A stretch of DNA of 64,000 nucleotides from positions 62,001 to 126,000 of the forward strand of contig NZ_JAGUCO010000015.1 in assembly GCF_018271995.1 (NCBI RefSeq), in the 5' to 3' direction. A program made the position numbers and the translations under genes. Positions 23,407 to 32,945 of the stretch are shown here, piece after piece (positions within the stretch are counted from its first letter, which is position 1; every line of letters begins with the position of its first letter). The DNA comes from Carboxylicivirga linearis. Lineage in GTDB: Bacteria; Bacteroidota; Bacteroidia; Bacteroidales; Marinilabiliaceae. Below the pieces are notes generated by a model. That model ran no database searches, was not told the DNA's origin, and saw nothing but the letters and a program-made list of their open reading frames with translations.

Positions 23407-25434
23407 ATGGCAAGTGCTGCACAAAAAGGTGCTGATAACATTCGTATTTTATCAGCGGCAATGGTTGAAAAAGCCAAATCAGGTCACCCAGGCGGAGCAA
23501 TGGGTGGAGCTGACTTTGTAAACATTTTATACTCTGAATTCTTAAACTACGATCCAGCGAACATGACTAATCCGTTCCGCGATCGTTTCTTCCTGGATCC
23601 TGGTCACATGTCACCAATGTTGTATAGCGTTTTGGCGTTGTCAGGATTTTACTCAACTGACGATTTAGCACAATTCCGTCAGTGGGATAGCGTAACACCG
23701 GGTCACCCTGAGGTGGACGTGTTACGTGGTGTTGAAAATACATCTGGTCCTCTTGGACAAGGTCATACAATGGCAGTTGGTGCTGCTATCACTGAGCGTT
23801 TCTTAGCGGCTCGTTTCGGTGAGTGGACTGCTCATAAAACTTATGCATTCATTTCTGACGGTGGTGTTCAGGAAGAGATCAGCCAGGGTGCTGGTCGTAT
23901 TGCAGGTTTCTTAGGTTTGAGTAACCTGATTATGTATTACGATTCAAACGACATCCAGTTGTCAACTACAACTGCTGAAGTGACTGCTGAAGATGTTGCT
24001 AAAAAATATGAAGCATGGGGATGGAGTGTTGTGACTATCGATGGTCATGACGAAGCTCAAATCCGCAAAGCTATTGTTGATGCTCAGGCTGAAACAGAAA
24101 AACCAACTCTTATCATTGGTAAAACAATTATGGGTAAAGGTGCTGTTACTGCTGCTGGCGAAAGCTTCGAGCGTAAAACATCAACTCACGGACAGCCTCT
24201 TTCTGCTGCTGGTGCCGATTTCAAAGCTACTATTAATAACTTAGGTGGCGACGGTGAGAATCCTTTCGTTATCTTCCCTGAAGTTGCTGACACATACGCA
24301 AAACGTAAAGAAGAGTTGAAAGCATGGGCTACTGAGCAAGCGGCTACTCAAAAAGAATGGGCTGCTGCTAATCCTGAATTAGCTGCTAAATTAGACCAAT
24401 TCTTCTCAGGTAAATTACCTGAAATTGATTGGGCTGGTATTGAGCAAAAAGCTAACTCAGCTACTCGTGGTGCTTCTGCAACTGTATTATCTGTATTGGC
24501 TGATAAAGTAGAAAACATGATTGTTGCTTCTGCTGACTTGGCTAACTCTGATAAAACAGACGGTTTCTTAAAGAAAACAACTGCTTTCACTAAAGGTGAT
24601 TTCTCAGGAGCATTCTTCCAGGCTGGTGTTTGTGAGTTAACAATGGCTGTTATCATGAATGGTATGGCATTGCACGGTGGTGTGATTCCTGCTTGTGGTA
24701 CTTTCTTTGTATTCTCTGACTACATGAAACCAGCGGTTCGTTTGGCTGCTTTAATGCAATTACCAGTTAAATATATCTGGACACATGATGCTTTCCGCGT
24801 AGGAGAAGATGGTCCTACTCACCAGCCGGTTGAGCAAGAAGCTCAAATCCGTTTGATGGAGAAATTGAAAAACCATCACGGCGAGAACTCTACATTGGTT
24901 CTTCGTCCTGCTGATGCTGTCGAGGCTACTGTTGCCTGGAAAATGGCGTTGGAAAACACAAAAACTCCAACTGCAATGATTTTCTCTCGTCAGAATATCA
25001 CTGATCTTCCAGCTGCATCGGGTAATCGTTACGAAGAAGCATTACAAGCTGCAAAAGGAGCTTACATTGTTGACGATTGCGAAGGTACTCCTGATGTAAT
25101 CTTGTTGGCTAGTGGTTCTGAGGTAGCTACTTTGGTTGAAGGTTCGGTTAAATTAAAAGCCGACGGTGTAAAAGTACGTATTGTATCTGTTCCTTCTGAA
25201 GGATTATTTACATCTCAACCAAAAGAGTACCGTCAATCAGTATTGCCTGCTGGTGTTGCTAAATTTGGTTTAACTGCCGGTTTACCTGTAACCTTAGAAG
25301 GTTTAGTAGGTGCCGACGGTATTGTAGCTGGTTTAGATCATTTTGGTTATTCAGCACCTTACACTGTGTTGGATGAAAAATTTGGTTTTACAGCTGATGC
25401 TGTATACAAAAACGTAAAGACGTTATTGGGTTAA
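23407..25434 (+). CDS. tkt: Transketolase
   Basis: A 675-residue full-length transketolase. The thiamine-diphosphate domain contains KSGHPGGAMGGADF, LGQGHTMAVGAAITERF and FISDGGVQEEISQGAGRIAG; the pyrimidine domain contains AGVCELTMAVIMNGMALHGG and THDAFRVGEDGPTHQPVEQE; the C-terminal domain follows from about residue 545. It transfers two-carbon units between xylulose-5-phosphate and aldose phosphates. Codon use is strongly biased, suggesting high expression. It stands downstream of the ara locus and the R2 element and upstream of a strong terminator. Confidence 0.97.
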   Translation: MASAAQKGADNIRILSAAMVEKAKSGHPGGAMGGADFVNILYSEFLNYDPANMTNPFRDRFFLDPGHMSPMLYSVLALSGFYSTDDLAQFRQWDSVTPGHPEVDVLRGVENTSGPLGQGHTMAVGAAITERFLAARFGEWTAHKTYAFISDGGVQEEISQGAGRIAGFLGLSNLIMYYDSNDIQLSTTTAEVTAEDVAKKYEAWGWSVVTIDGHDEAQIRKAIVDAQAETEKPTLIIGKTIMGKGAVTAAGESFERKTSTHGQPLSAAGADFKATINNLGGDGENPFVIFPEVADTYAKRKEELKAWATEQAATQKEWAAANPELAAKLDQFFSGKLPEIDWAGIEQKANSATRGASATVLSVLADKVENMIVASADLANSDKTDGFLKKTTAFTKGDFSGAFFQAGVCELTMAVIMNGMALHGGVIPACGTFFVFSDYMKPAVRLAALMQLPVKYIWTHDAFRVGEDGPTHQPVEQEAQIRLMEKLKNHHGENSTLVLRPADAVEATVAWKMALENTKTPTAMIFSRQNITDLPAASGNRYEEALQAAKGAYIVDDCEGTPDVILLASGSEVATLVEGSVKLKADGVKVRIVSVPSEGLFTSQPKEYRQSVLPAGVAKFGLTAGLPVTLEGLVGADGIVAGLDHFGYSAPYTVLDEKFGFTADAVYKNVKTLLG

Positions 25435-25456
25435 TTTAGATAAACATGTTTAGGAA

Positions 25457-25487
25457 AGGTCGATAGGTTTCTATCGGCCTTTTTTTG
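25457..25487 (+). terminator. Rho-independent terminator after tkt
   Basis: AGGTCGATAG and CTATCGGCCT pair (one G-T) around GTTT and are followed by seven T. It is located 22 bases past the tkt stop codon. Confidence 0.85.
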
Positions 25488-25547
25488 TGCCAAAATGCCA
25501 AGGCATTTGTAAGGAAGTACAGCTAAGCGAAGTGTTTGATGTATTTA

Positions 25548-25572
25548 GTAGTCTGTGACGACTATAGACTAC
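25548..25572. repeat. Short inverted repeat in the gene-poor block
   Basis: GTAGTCT (25548-25554) and AGACTAC (25566-25572), followed by GGTTCGGCGTT, recall a decayed R1 unit. A similar GTAGT/ACTAC hairpin occurs at 27453-27467. Confidence 0.4.
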
Positions 25573-25675
25573 TTATAAGGTTCGGCGTTATTACAATTTA
25601 CGCTGATTGAGGTTTTGTTAATTTAATGTTTTATTAGTTTTAAGGCAGATGACAACAGTTTATTTAAATATAAAA

Positions 25676-25951
25676 ATATCGAACATTGATAATAAAACGC
25701 CAAACCATGATCGGAGAATATCGAACTGTCATGTCAAGATTACAAACCACGACCTTTTGCTATATAAATGCTATCTCTGGATAGCAAACTGCCTTCTTAG
25801 CGTATCAAACCGAGTACTTAAAGTATCGAACTGTCATCTCGAGATTACAAACCGTGAACTGTTTTCATATAAATGCTATCTCGAGATTGCAAACCGCCTT
25901 CTTACACAATCGAGCCGGGTATTTCAATTGAAGAACCAACTATTTAGCTTC
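25676..25951 (+). repeat. Degenerate 21-base (7-codon) tandem repeat array
   Basis: The frame from 25649 to 25954 (101 codons) translates as 13 consecutive heptads of the form [IV][STA]N-x-x-L-x, such as ITNRELF and IANRLLT. A higher-order 105-base unit (five heptads) is repeated at 25718-25822 and 25823-25927 with about 80 percent identity by eye. No convincing promoter or ribosome-binding site. I treat it as a repeat array rather than a gene; the open frame follows from the 21-base period, which keeps the phase. Confidence 0.65.
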
Positions 25952-26008
25952 TAAACCTCCCCAATGCGAAACGAAATCTTTGACTCCGCTTAATTTATAA
26001 ATTAGTCT

Positions 26009-26102
26009 GTGAATACAGCTACTTAGATTGTACTTGTTCATTATTAGTTACCAACTGCTTATTTAAGCGAAGAAGTTGCAAACTTGGGCGGGGTAAGAGT
26101 AT
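26009..26102. repeat. Dispersed repeat R3, copy a
   Basis: A 94-base unit repeated at the same length at 26316-26409 with about seven differences. It includes ACTTAGATTGTACTTGTT, AGTTACCAACTGCTTATT and the AGTTGCAAACTTGGGCGG end that is also seen, altered, at 5930-5950 and 27477. No coding potential. Confidence 0.75.
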
Positions 26103-26133
26103 CCCAATTATTCTACAGGTAACCCTACTGCTA

Positions 26134-26154
26134 CCTCGCGAATCTTTCGCGAGG
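26134..26154. repeat. Perfect 9-base hairpin between R3 copies
   Basis: CCTCGCGAA and TTCGCGAGG flank TCT. It lies in the 200-base spacer between the two R3 copies, which otherwise holds nothing recognisable except the R1c fragment. Confidence 0.5.
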
Positions 26155-26270
26155 TTACGCTAATAATAAAAAGCCATTCCAAAGGTACGTGACTTAATTA
26201 TTTATTATCAGTATTGCTGGTTAACTGCCTGCTGCAGTTAGTAAACTGCGTTTTACTTGCAATATAAATA

Positions 26271-26313
26271 CAATTAGTGCTTAGTTGGAACGCGATGCAA
26301 TCGCGCACTAGCG
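26271..26313. repeat. Fragment of repeat R1 in inverted orientation (R1c)
   Basis: CAATTAGTGCTTAGTTGGAA followed by CGCGAT-GCA-ATCGCG and CACTAGCG is the reverse complement of the right third of R1a and R1b. The central hairpin has gained a base pair relative to those copies. It directly abuts R3b. Confidence 0.7.
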
Positions 26314-26315
26314 GG

Positions 26316-26409
26316 GTGAATACAGCTACTTAGATTGTACTTGTTTATTATTAGTTACCAACTGCTTATTTAAGAGACGAAGTTGCTAACTTGGGCGGTG
26401 TAAGAGTAT
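26316..26409. repeat. Dispersed repeat R3, copy b
   Basis: Second 94-base copy, directly repeated with 26009-26102. It ends 9 bases from the stop of the lipoprotein gene at 26418. Confidence 0.75.
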
Positions 26410-26417
26410 GTTACAAT

Positions 26418-27377
26418 CTACTTAGTAGGGAGTACAATAAAATCTTCAAATAATAAATTCGTCATTATTAATATATCATCTTTCTCCAATTGTACATATC
26501 CCGTAATTAAATTATAACCAACTTCATAGTTGTCAATAGGTAATTCGACTTCCAAACTGTTTTTTTCAAAAGTATATTCATTATAACCGGCCTCAAGACT
26601 TAAGTCATTTTTTAACTCTCCAACTTTCAACTTCATAATACACTCATTTATATTTGGAATTGGTATTTTAATTTTGGCAATCAAAGTGTCTCCAAAATAA
26701 ATTGTGTCAGGCATGTCAACATAGTGATATGCATTATGGATGCTAGTAGTATCTATTGTATTATCTATAATATCTAAATTGCCAACAGGAACTTTTTTAG
26801 TAATATGCCCACTATCGTTAATTTCTAGCAAGTTGTAAAACTCCATTGTTTTGTTTTGGTCGATCACAATTTCAATTTGTTGCATTGCTTTTCTATTCTC
26901 AAAAGCAGTACAATACAACTTGTCACCTCTTGATAGATAAGTAATTTCCTTTTCAAGAATTGGTTTACCCATTATCCAAAAAATTTCTGAGTCTATATTG
27001 CCTGAGGAATTGTAAAAATATTCAACACCATGTACTTCTCCATGATTAAAAGGCTGAACAATACGACTTCCATCATCAAACATAACATGAACGTTTCCAT
27101 GTTTTTGGCCGTGTATATAATTCGTTTCCTTATAATAACCTTCACCTAGATTCTTTTTATAACAGATGCCATGCTTTTCATTTTTTTTATCTAAATGAAT
27201 AACTTCTATAATAGTGTCATTTTGGAATTTAATAATTTTTGAAGGGAGTGAATCTGTAAAGTAAGTACTCTTAATTAAAACTCCATTACTATCATATTCA
27301 TGCAGAGGCTTTCCTTTTTCTGTGCAGGAAAAGAAAATAATACCTATTAATACGACGCAAAAAAGGGCTAGCTTCAT
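26418..27377 (-). CDS. Lipoprotein with YwqK/MORN-type repeats
   Basis: A 319-residue lipoprotein: signal peptide LALFCVVLIGIIFFSC with the lipobox Cys, then repeats of the MORN_2/YwqK kind in the first 140 residues (HEYDSNGVLIKSTYF, EKHGICYKKNLGEGYYKE, GEVHGVEYFYNSSGNIDSE). The C-terminal half (about 150-319) is a beta-rich domain I do not recognise. Such proteins are often labelled toxin-antitoxin YwqK family antitoxin, but nothing here supports a toxin pair. It is monocistronic and divergent from the TPR-MORN operon, which uses the same repeat type on a larger scale. Confidence 0.75.
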   Translation of the reverse strand: MKLALFCVVLIGIIFFSCTEKGKPLHEYDSNGVLIKSTYFTDSLPSKIIKFQNDTIIEVIHLDKKNEKHGICYKKNLGEGYYKETNYIHGQKHGNVHVMFDDGSRIVQPFNHGEVHGVEYFYNSSGNIDSEIFWIMGKPILEKEITYLSRGDKLYCTAFENRKAMQQIEIVIDQNKTMEFYNLLEINDSGHITKKVPVGNLDIIDNTIDTTSIHNAYHYVDMPDTIYFGDTLIAKIKIPIPNINECIMKLKVGELKNDLSLEAGYNEYTFEKNSLEVELPIDNYEVGYNLITGYVQLEKDDILIMTNLLFEDFIVLPTK

Positions 27378-27714
27378 GGTTATTATCTTTGAATTTTTAT
27401 TGAGTATGGTCTTATAGCAAAACCAAGTTATTGACTTCGTTTGATTTATAAAGTAGTAAGTGACTACAATAACTTACGAAGTTGCAGACTTAACCGATCT
27501 AAGATAATATTGTTTATCGTATTTTGATTGAATTCAAATAGAGTTTTAGATTTTTAATTTAACCAAATTAATGTATTTTCAACTTACATTAATAGTAAGG
27601 TACAATAGCAATCAGATCAAATTTCTGTTGAGGGGAAGTAGCTTTATATATGTTTAAGTGTTGTGGAAGGTGTTTGATGTAAATTGTTATCCATTACGAA
27701 TGATTTACTTATAT
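27378..27714. other. Divergent intergenic region
   Basis: It holds the promoters for the minus-strand lipoprotein and the plus-strand TPR-MORN gene. I see a GTAGT/ACTAC hairpin (27453-27467) and an ACGAAGTTGCAGACTTAA stretch (27475-27492) related to the R3 end, and otherwise nothing recognisable. Confidence 0.4.
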
Positions 27715-30700
27715 ATGAAACAAATACCTGTTATCCTAAGAGTCTCAACTGTTCTTCTTTTTTCTTTCATTTCATCTGTACTTTTTGCTCAGCAGATTCC
27801 GTCTCAACAAATAATTGAAGAAGCAATGGAATCGTACGACGAAGGAAAGTATGATTTAGCTATCGAGCAGTATAGAACCATCCACGAAAACGATTCAAAT
27901 TACCAATGGATGTTAGCCGAATTAGCCATGGCTTATATGGCAAAAGGAGAAAATGATAGTGCCATTATGGTTGCTGATAATGGGCTGAAGTTAAAAGGTA
28001 GTAATACCATGCATTTATTGCGAACAAAAGGTAGCGCCTATGATAATAAAGGTGAATCGGACAAAGCTATTGCTATATATAAAGAGGCTATTGAAAAATT
28101 TCCATACGTGCCCTTGCTATATTTTAACTTAGGTATAACCTATTATAAGCTCGAAAAATATGAACAGGCCTTACAATGTTTTCAGCAGTCGGCAACAGGT
28201 AATCCTTTTCATGCATCAAGTCATAGGATGTTGGCTTTTTTAGCTGCCCGTCAGAAAATGTATACGCGAGCCTTACTTTCTTTGGAAACCTATTTGGCTT
28301 TGGAGCCCAACAGCAACAGAAGTAATGCCATGTTGGTGTATCTCGAGAATTTTTCAGGAAACTATCTCGATACAGCAAAAGGTCAGTTTATAGAACCTTT
28401 TATCGATAACTCTTTATTCGAAGAAGTAGATCATTACCTGAAAGCAAAAATTGTTTTAACCGACAGATATAATTCACCCATTGATTTTAATGCTAATCTG
28501 GTGAAACAAACTCAAATGGTATTTGATGTTTTGCCTTTGGATCAAATGAAAGATGATTTTTGGGTGAAGATGTACTATCCATTTTTTAGAGCTATAAAGC
28601 AAGAGGGGCATATCGTTCCTTTCCTTTATACGTTGCTGTTATCAACCGATGCAGAGCCGGTTCAAAAATATTTCTCAAAAAATGAGAAAGACTTAAAGGC
28701 ATTTTATTCAACCGGATCGAATCTTTCATATGTTAAGCAAGAGCGCCCGGCTAATTTAGATGGTGAAGAGAAGCTATATACCTTTGATTATTTCGATAGC
28801 GGAAATTTATATTCCATTGGAAATTCAAATGAGAACGACGAAGAAACAGGGCCGTGGGAATATTACTTTTCTAACGGACAGTTGCAGGCAAGAGGAAGCT
28901 TTGAAAAGGGTGAGAAGGTAGGCGATTGGGAGTATTACCTGGATAACGGATTGCTAAAATCAACGGAAAGTTATAATGCAGGTGAGCTTATTGGCGATTA
29001 TATCGGATATTACGATAATGGTAAGAAAAGCATACAAATACCATATGATCATGGAGAGATTAAAGGTATGGTAACCTGGTATAATTATTTTGGTGATGTT
29101 AGTAATGAAGTGGAATTTGTTGACTCCAAGCGAAATGGAAAAGGGGTTTCGTATCATTTAAATGGTAAAGTAAAAGAGCTATATAATAATAAAGATAGCG
29201 AATTAACAGGTGTATCATATGATTTCTTTAGTACGGGCGATACTTCGTTGGTTGAAAGTTATATAGGTGGTAAGCTGGATGGCGTATCGCGAGAATATTT
29301 TATGAACGGACAGCTTTATGCCATTGGTAATTATAAAGAAGGAAATAAGGTTGGAGAGTGGCTTGTTTATTACAGCAATGGGAACCTACATTCAAAAGCA
29401 AATTATTCCGATGAAGGAAAACTTATTGGGGAATATCTCTCCTATTATCATAATGGCCTGTTAGAATCAAAGCGAACCTATACCAGCGAAGGAAAGTTAG
29501 ATGGTAAGTTGGTTTATTACAATAGGTATGGTCAGCCTTATCTCGAAGAGACTTATTCGAATGATTTGCTGATTGAGGTAGCTTCTATAAATCGCAATGG
29601 ACAGCGCTATGCTGTTACCGGAAGTGAAGATGGAACATTTAGTTTTGTGAGCTACGATATTAATGGACGTAAAATTAACGAAGGTTCGTTTATAAAAGGT
29701 CAGTCAGCAGGCAAATGGAAGAGTTATTATAAACTGGGACAACTGCAACGCGAATATGAATATGTGGATGGTAAAGTTAACGGACAGATGATTTACTATC
29801 ATCCAAACGGGCAGAAAAGTGCTGAGTACTCATATGAAAATGGCGTTTTAAAAGGTAAATACGCAGCCTATGAGAAAAACGGAAAAATAAAAGTTGAGGG
29901 GTATTATAAAAATGATCAAGCTGATGATAATTGGAAATATTACAACTCGGCCGGCGAATTAGAAAGCATGATTTACTACCTGAATGGTTCTCCTTATGGT
30001 TTCGATTATACTTTTGATGTGGACGGTAACTTGTATGAAAAAAGAAAGGTTCGCGAAGGGATGGTTTTAGGCTATACCGAGTTTGACGATAAAGGAGAGC
30101 TTTTGTATCATGCAGATCTTACTAAACAATCTACCTATTATCTGAAGGGAAGAGGGGAGCTGAAAAATTGTGAGATCAATACCTTATCAGGAATGTATCA
30201 TGGCGATTTAACTTGGTATTACCCAAATGGTAAGGTTTTATCGGTTAAAAAAATGGAGATTGGCAGAGCGCATGGCAAATACAAATATTTCCATGAGAAT
30301 GGAAAACTTCGCATACAAGGAAATTATTTTAATGGCGATCATGATGGTATGTGGGAGTATTTCTATGAAGATGGGAGTAAGAAAAATATGTATTCGTATT
30401 ATGCCGATGAAAAAGATTCCATCTGCCTTACCTGGCACAAAAACGGTCAGCTCAAAGAGAGGGAAAGTTACTTTATAGGAGAACTTCAGGGTGATGCCTA
30501 TCAATATGACGAGTATGGTGAGCTGATGATTAAATTAATTTATGATGAGAATGAATTAGTAGCTTATCAGTATAATAAAGGTGGCGACTTATGTGATACC
30601 ATATTTGTTAAAGGGCCTGATTATAAAATAGAGGCTTATTTTAATAATGGACAGAAAAGTTATGAGGTAGACTACAAAGACTTTGTGCGCAACGGTACAC

Positions 30701-30999
30701 TTTTAAAATATGATAGTAAAGGACAATTGAAGGTAAAAAGGGAATTAAAAGATGGTTTGTATAATGGGCTTTGCGAAAATTATTATGCAAATGGTCAGTT
30801 GCAATCGGAGTATAAATACAAAGATAATTTGCAGGAAGGTGAAGAGAGAATTTATTACGAAACGGGCAAGTTAAAAAAGATTATTAATTGGAAAGGTGAT
30901 AAGCAACATGGGCTTACCCAATATTATAATGAAGCTGGCAAACTAACCCAAGAGGTAATGTATGACAATGGCTGCTTTGTAGATGTGAAAAATAAGTGA
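27715..30999 (+). CDS. Large secreted TPR and MORN-repeat protein
   Basis: A 1094-residue exported protein. The ATG at 27715 gives a clean signal peptide (ILRVSTVLLFSFISSVLFAQ); the frame is open 19 codons further up without one. About residues 25-200 are TPR repeats (ESYDEGKYDLAIEQYRTIHE, LGITYYKLEKYEQALQCFQQ). After a linker, about residues 350-1090 hold more than 20 MORN_2-type repeats with YY.NG.......Y..G...G (EYFMNGQLYAIGNYKEGNKV). A periplasmic or surface scaffold is likely. The stop codon lies 2 bases before the start of the transglutaminase gene, so the two proteins are probably made together. Confidence 0.85.
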   Translation: MKQIPVILRVSTVLLFSFISSVLFAQQIPSQQIIEEAMESYDEGKYDLAIEQYRTIHENDSNYQWMLAELAMAYMAKGENDSAIMVADNGLKLKGSNTMHLLRTKGSAYDNKGESDKAIAIYKEAIEKFPYVPLLYFNLGITYYKLEKYEQALQCFQQSATGNPFHASSHRMLAFLAARQKMYTRALLSLETYLALEPNSNRSNAMLVYLENFSGNYLDTAKGQFIEPFIDNSLFEEVDHYLKAKIVLTDRYNSPIDFNANLVKQTQMVFDVLPLDQMKDDFWVKMYYPFFRAIKQEGHIVPFLYTLLLSTDAEPVQKYFSKNEKDLKAFYSTGSNLSYVKQERPANLDGEEKLYTFDYFDSGNLYSIGNSNENDEETGPWEYYFSNGQLQARGSFEKGEKVGDWEYYLDNGLLKSTESYNAGELIGDYIGYYDNGKKSIQIPYDHGEIKGMVTWYNYFGDVSNEVEFVDSKRNGKGVSYHLNGKVKELYNNKDSELTGVSYDFFSTGDTSLVESYIGGKLDGVSREYFMNGQLYAIGNYKEGNKVGEWLVYYSNGNLHSKANYSDEGKLIGEYLSYYHNGLLESKRTYTSEGKLDGKLVYYNRYGQPYLEETYSNDLLIEVASINRNGQRYAVTGSEDGTFSFVSYDINGRKINEGSFIKGQSAGKWKSYYKLGQLQREYEYVDGKVNGQMIYYHPNGQKSAEYSYENGVLKGKYAAYEKNGKIKVEGYYKNDQADDNWKYYNSAGELESMIYYLNGSPYGFDYTFDVDGNLYEKRKVREGMVLGYTEFDDKGELLYHADLTKQSTYYLKGRGELKNCEINTLSGMYHGDLTWYYPNGKVLSVKKMEIGRAHGKYKYFHENGKLRIQGNYFNGDHDGMWEYFYEDGSKKNMYSYYADEKDSICLTWHKNGQLKERESYFIGELQGDAYQYDEYGELMIKLIYDENELVAYQYNKGGDLCDTIFVKGPDYKIEAYFNNGQKSYEVDYKDFVRNGTLLKYDSKGQLKVKRELKDGLYNGLCENYYANGQLQSEYKYKDNLQEGEERIYYETGKLKKIINWKGDKQHGLTQYYNEAGKLTQEVMYDNGCFVDVKNK

Positions 31000-31001
31000 C
31001 T

Positions 31002-32924
31002 ATGAGAAAATTATTAGCGGCTATAGGTCTTGTTATTCCTTTTTTATCGATTTGTGCAAAAGAGCAGTTTAATCTGGATGAACTGAAAAAAGAATATTCG
31101 AAATACAATGCGGTTATTACATCTAAGGAGGAAGTATATGTTTTTGATATTGTTGATGATACCTTAAATGTAAGTCAGACGGTAAAGAGAAAAGTGATGA
31201 TTCTGAATGAGTTCTCAAAAGCTTTTACCAATGATCTTATTAGTCATAGTTCATTTTGCCGATTAGAAGAAAAAGAGGCGTATACCCTGGTGCCCAATGG
31301 TAAAAAATATCAAAAGGTATCTGTAGATAATTTTCAGGAATCGCATAATAGAGATGGAAGTGTGTTTTACGATGATTCGAAGATAGTGCAATTCTCATAC
31401 CCTTCATTGCAGGAAGGAGCCGTTACTTCACTGGAATATAAGTTCGTTTATAATGATCCTCATTTTATTCGAAGCGCCTTTTTGCAATCCTATATACCTA
31501 TAATTAAGTCAAAGGTGCTTATTAAATATCATCGAGCCATTGATTTGGGTTATTTTTTGCAGAATACAGAACAGTTGAATCTTGATGTAAAAACTTACTC
31601 AAAAGGAAAATATAACTACATAGAATTCGAAGCCGATAAGGTGGATCGATTCAAATATTTTGGTGGGAATTATTATTCAATTCGTCACTTCAGTCCACAT
31701 TTAATGATTTACCTGAAAGAAGTTAATCTGGACGGGCAGAAAGAAAAGTATTTTGGAAGTGTTGATGATTTGTATCATTACATGGTTCAATACATCGAAG
31801 AAGCTAATGCTGATGATTCTGATGATTTAACACAACTGGTTCAACAATTAACAAAAGGATTAAGCGAGGATGAGAAGGTGAAGCAGATTTATTATTGGGT
31901 GCAAAAAAATATCAAATACATTGCCTATGAAGATGGATATGATGGTTTTCGACCTATGAAAGCTGTTGATGTTTATAAAAAGCGATTTGGTGATTGTAAA
32001 GGTATGTCGAGCTTAATTCGTAAGATGATGTTGATTGCCGGTGTAGATGGGCATTTTACATGGGTGGGCACCCGGCATTTGCCTTATAAATATACCGAAA
32101 CACCATTGCCATCGGTCGATAATCATATGATAGCCGCCTACTTAAAAGGAAACTCGGTTATTGTATTGGACGGAACCTTTAAATACCTTGATTTTGGTAT
32201 TGTGCCTTATCATATTCAGGGAAAAGAAATTTTGGTTGAGATGGGGAGTAGCAATTACCAAATACATCAAATGCCTGTTTCGCCTGCCCAATATAGTATC
32301 GTCAAAGATTCTGTTGTGATTAGTCTGGATAATGACACGGTGAAAGGGAAAGCGACCAGGATTCAAACCGGTTTTAACAAGCTAGAATTGGCTCATGCCA
32401 TGGATGGTGTAAAAACAGATAAATATGACAAAAGCTTTACGCGACTGTTTAATAAAGGAAATAACAAGTTTAATGTAACTGATTACCATGTTCATAATTT
32501 GTTTCAGCACGACCAGCCGGCAGTGGTGGATTATGAGTTTACATTACAGGATTACTACAAGCATTTTGAGGATGAAATATACGTGAATCTGAATCTGGAT
32601 AAGTCGTATATGGATATGGAGGTGGATACCAGCAGTATCACCGGACCGATTGAAAATGATTTTTACTGCATCGAAAATTATATTACCGTTTTTGAAATTC
32701 CGGACGGTTATGAAGTGACCTATATTCCTGAGAATGGTGAGTATTCCTCAGATAAGTTTGGTTTTAGTATTAATTATCAAAAAGATGGAGATAAAGTGGT
32801 GATGAATAATAATATACAATTTGACTTCTTCTATCTGATAGGTGATGATTTGCTGGAATGGAATAAGATGGTGGCGCAATTAAGAAAGCATTATCGATCA
32901 ACAATAGTTTTAAAAAAGATATAA
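31002..32924 (+). CDS. DUF3857 transglutaminase-like protein, catalytic residues intact
   Basis: A 640-residue exported protein: signal peptide (LLAAIGLVIPFLSICA), DUF3857 domain (about 40-250), then a transglutaminase-like domain. The triad is visible: Cys in RFGDCKGMSSLIRKMM (about 332), His in SVDNHMIAAYL (about 375) and Asp in VLDGTFKYLDFG (about 390). A C-terminal beta-rich region follows. The family is common in Bacteroidota; the reaction (crosslinking, or cysteine-protease-like cleavage) is not established. The ATG at 31002 is used. It sits between the TPR-MORN gene and a paralogue that has lost the triad. Confidence 0.88.
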   Translation: MRKLLAAIGLVIPFLSICAKEQFNLDELKKEYSKYNAVITSKEEVYVFDIVDDTLNVSQTVKRKVMILNEFSKAFTNDLISHSSFCRLEEKEAYTLVPNGKKYQKVSVDNFQESHNRDGSVFYDDSKIVQFSYPSLQEGAVTSLEYKFVYNDPHFIRSAFLQSYIPIIKSKVLIKYHRAIDLGYFLQNTEQLNLDVKTYSKGKYNYIEFEADKVDRFKYFGGNYYSIRHFSPHLMIYLKEVNLDGQKEKYFGSVDDLYHYMVQYIEEANADDSDDLTQLVQQLTKGLSEDEKVKQIYYWVQKNIKYIAYEDGYDGFRPMKAVDVYKKRFGDCKGMSSLIRKMMLIAGVDGHFTWVGTRHLPYKYTETPLPSVDNHMIAAYLKGNSVIVLDGTFKYLDFGIVPYHIQGKEILVEMGSSNYQIHQMPVSPAQYSIVKDSVVISLDNDTVKGKATRIQTGFNKLELAHAMDGVKTDKYDKSFTRLFNKGNNKFNVTDYHVHNLFQHDQPAVVDYEFTLQDYYKHFEDEIYVNLNLDKSYMDMEVDTSSITGPIENDFYCIENYITVFEIPDGYEVTYIPENGEYSSDKFGFSINYQKDGDKVVMNNNIQFDFFYLIGDDLLEWNKMVAQLRKHYRSTIVLKKI

Positions 32925-32945
32925 ACCCGGATAATAACAATTTAT

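Noticed and set aside
25676-25951. CRISPR-like array
   Set aside because: The periodic units are contiguous and degenerate with no unique spacers of constant length, and no cas genes are nearby.
25649-25954. 101-codon open frame as a protein gene
   Set aside because: It consists wholly of a 21-base tandem repeat that keeps the frame open automatically, with no visible ribosome site or promoter; recorded as a repeat instead.
26418-27377. YwqK-type antitoxin of a toxin-antitoxin pair
   Set aside because: The name comes from the MORN_2 repeat; this protein is an exported lipoprotein and no toxin gene is adjacent.
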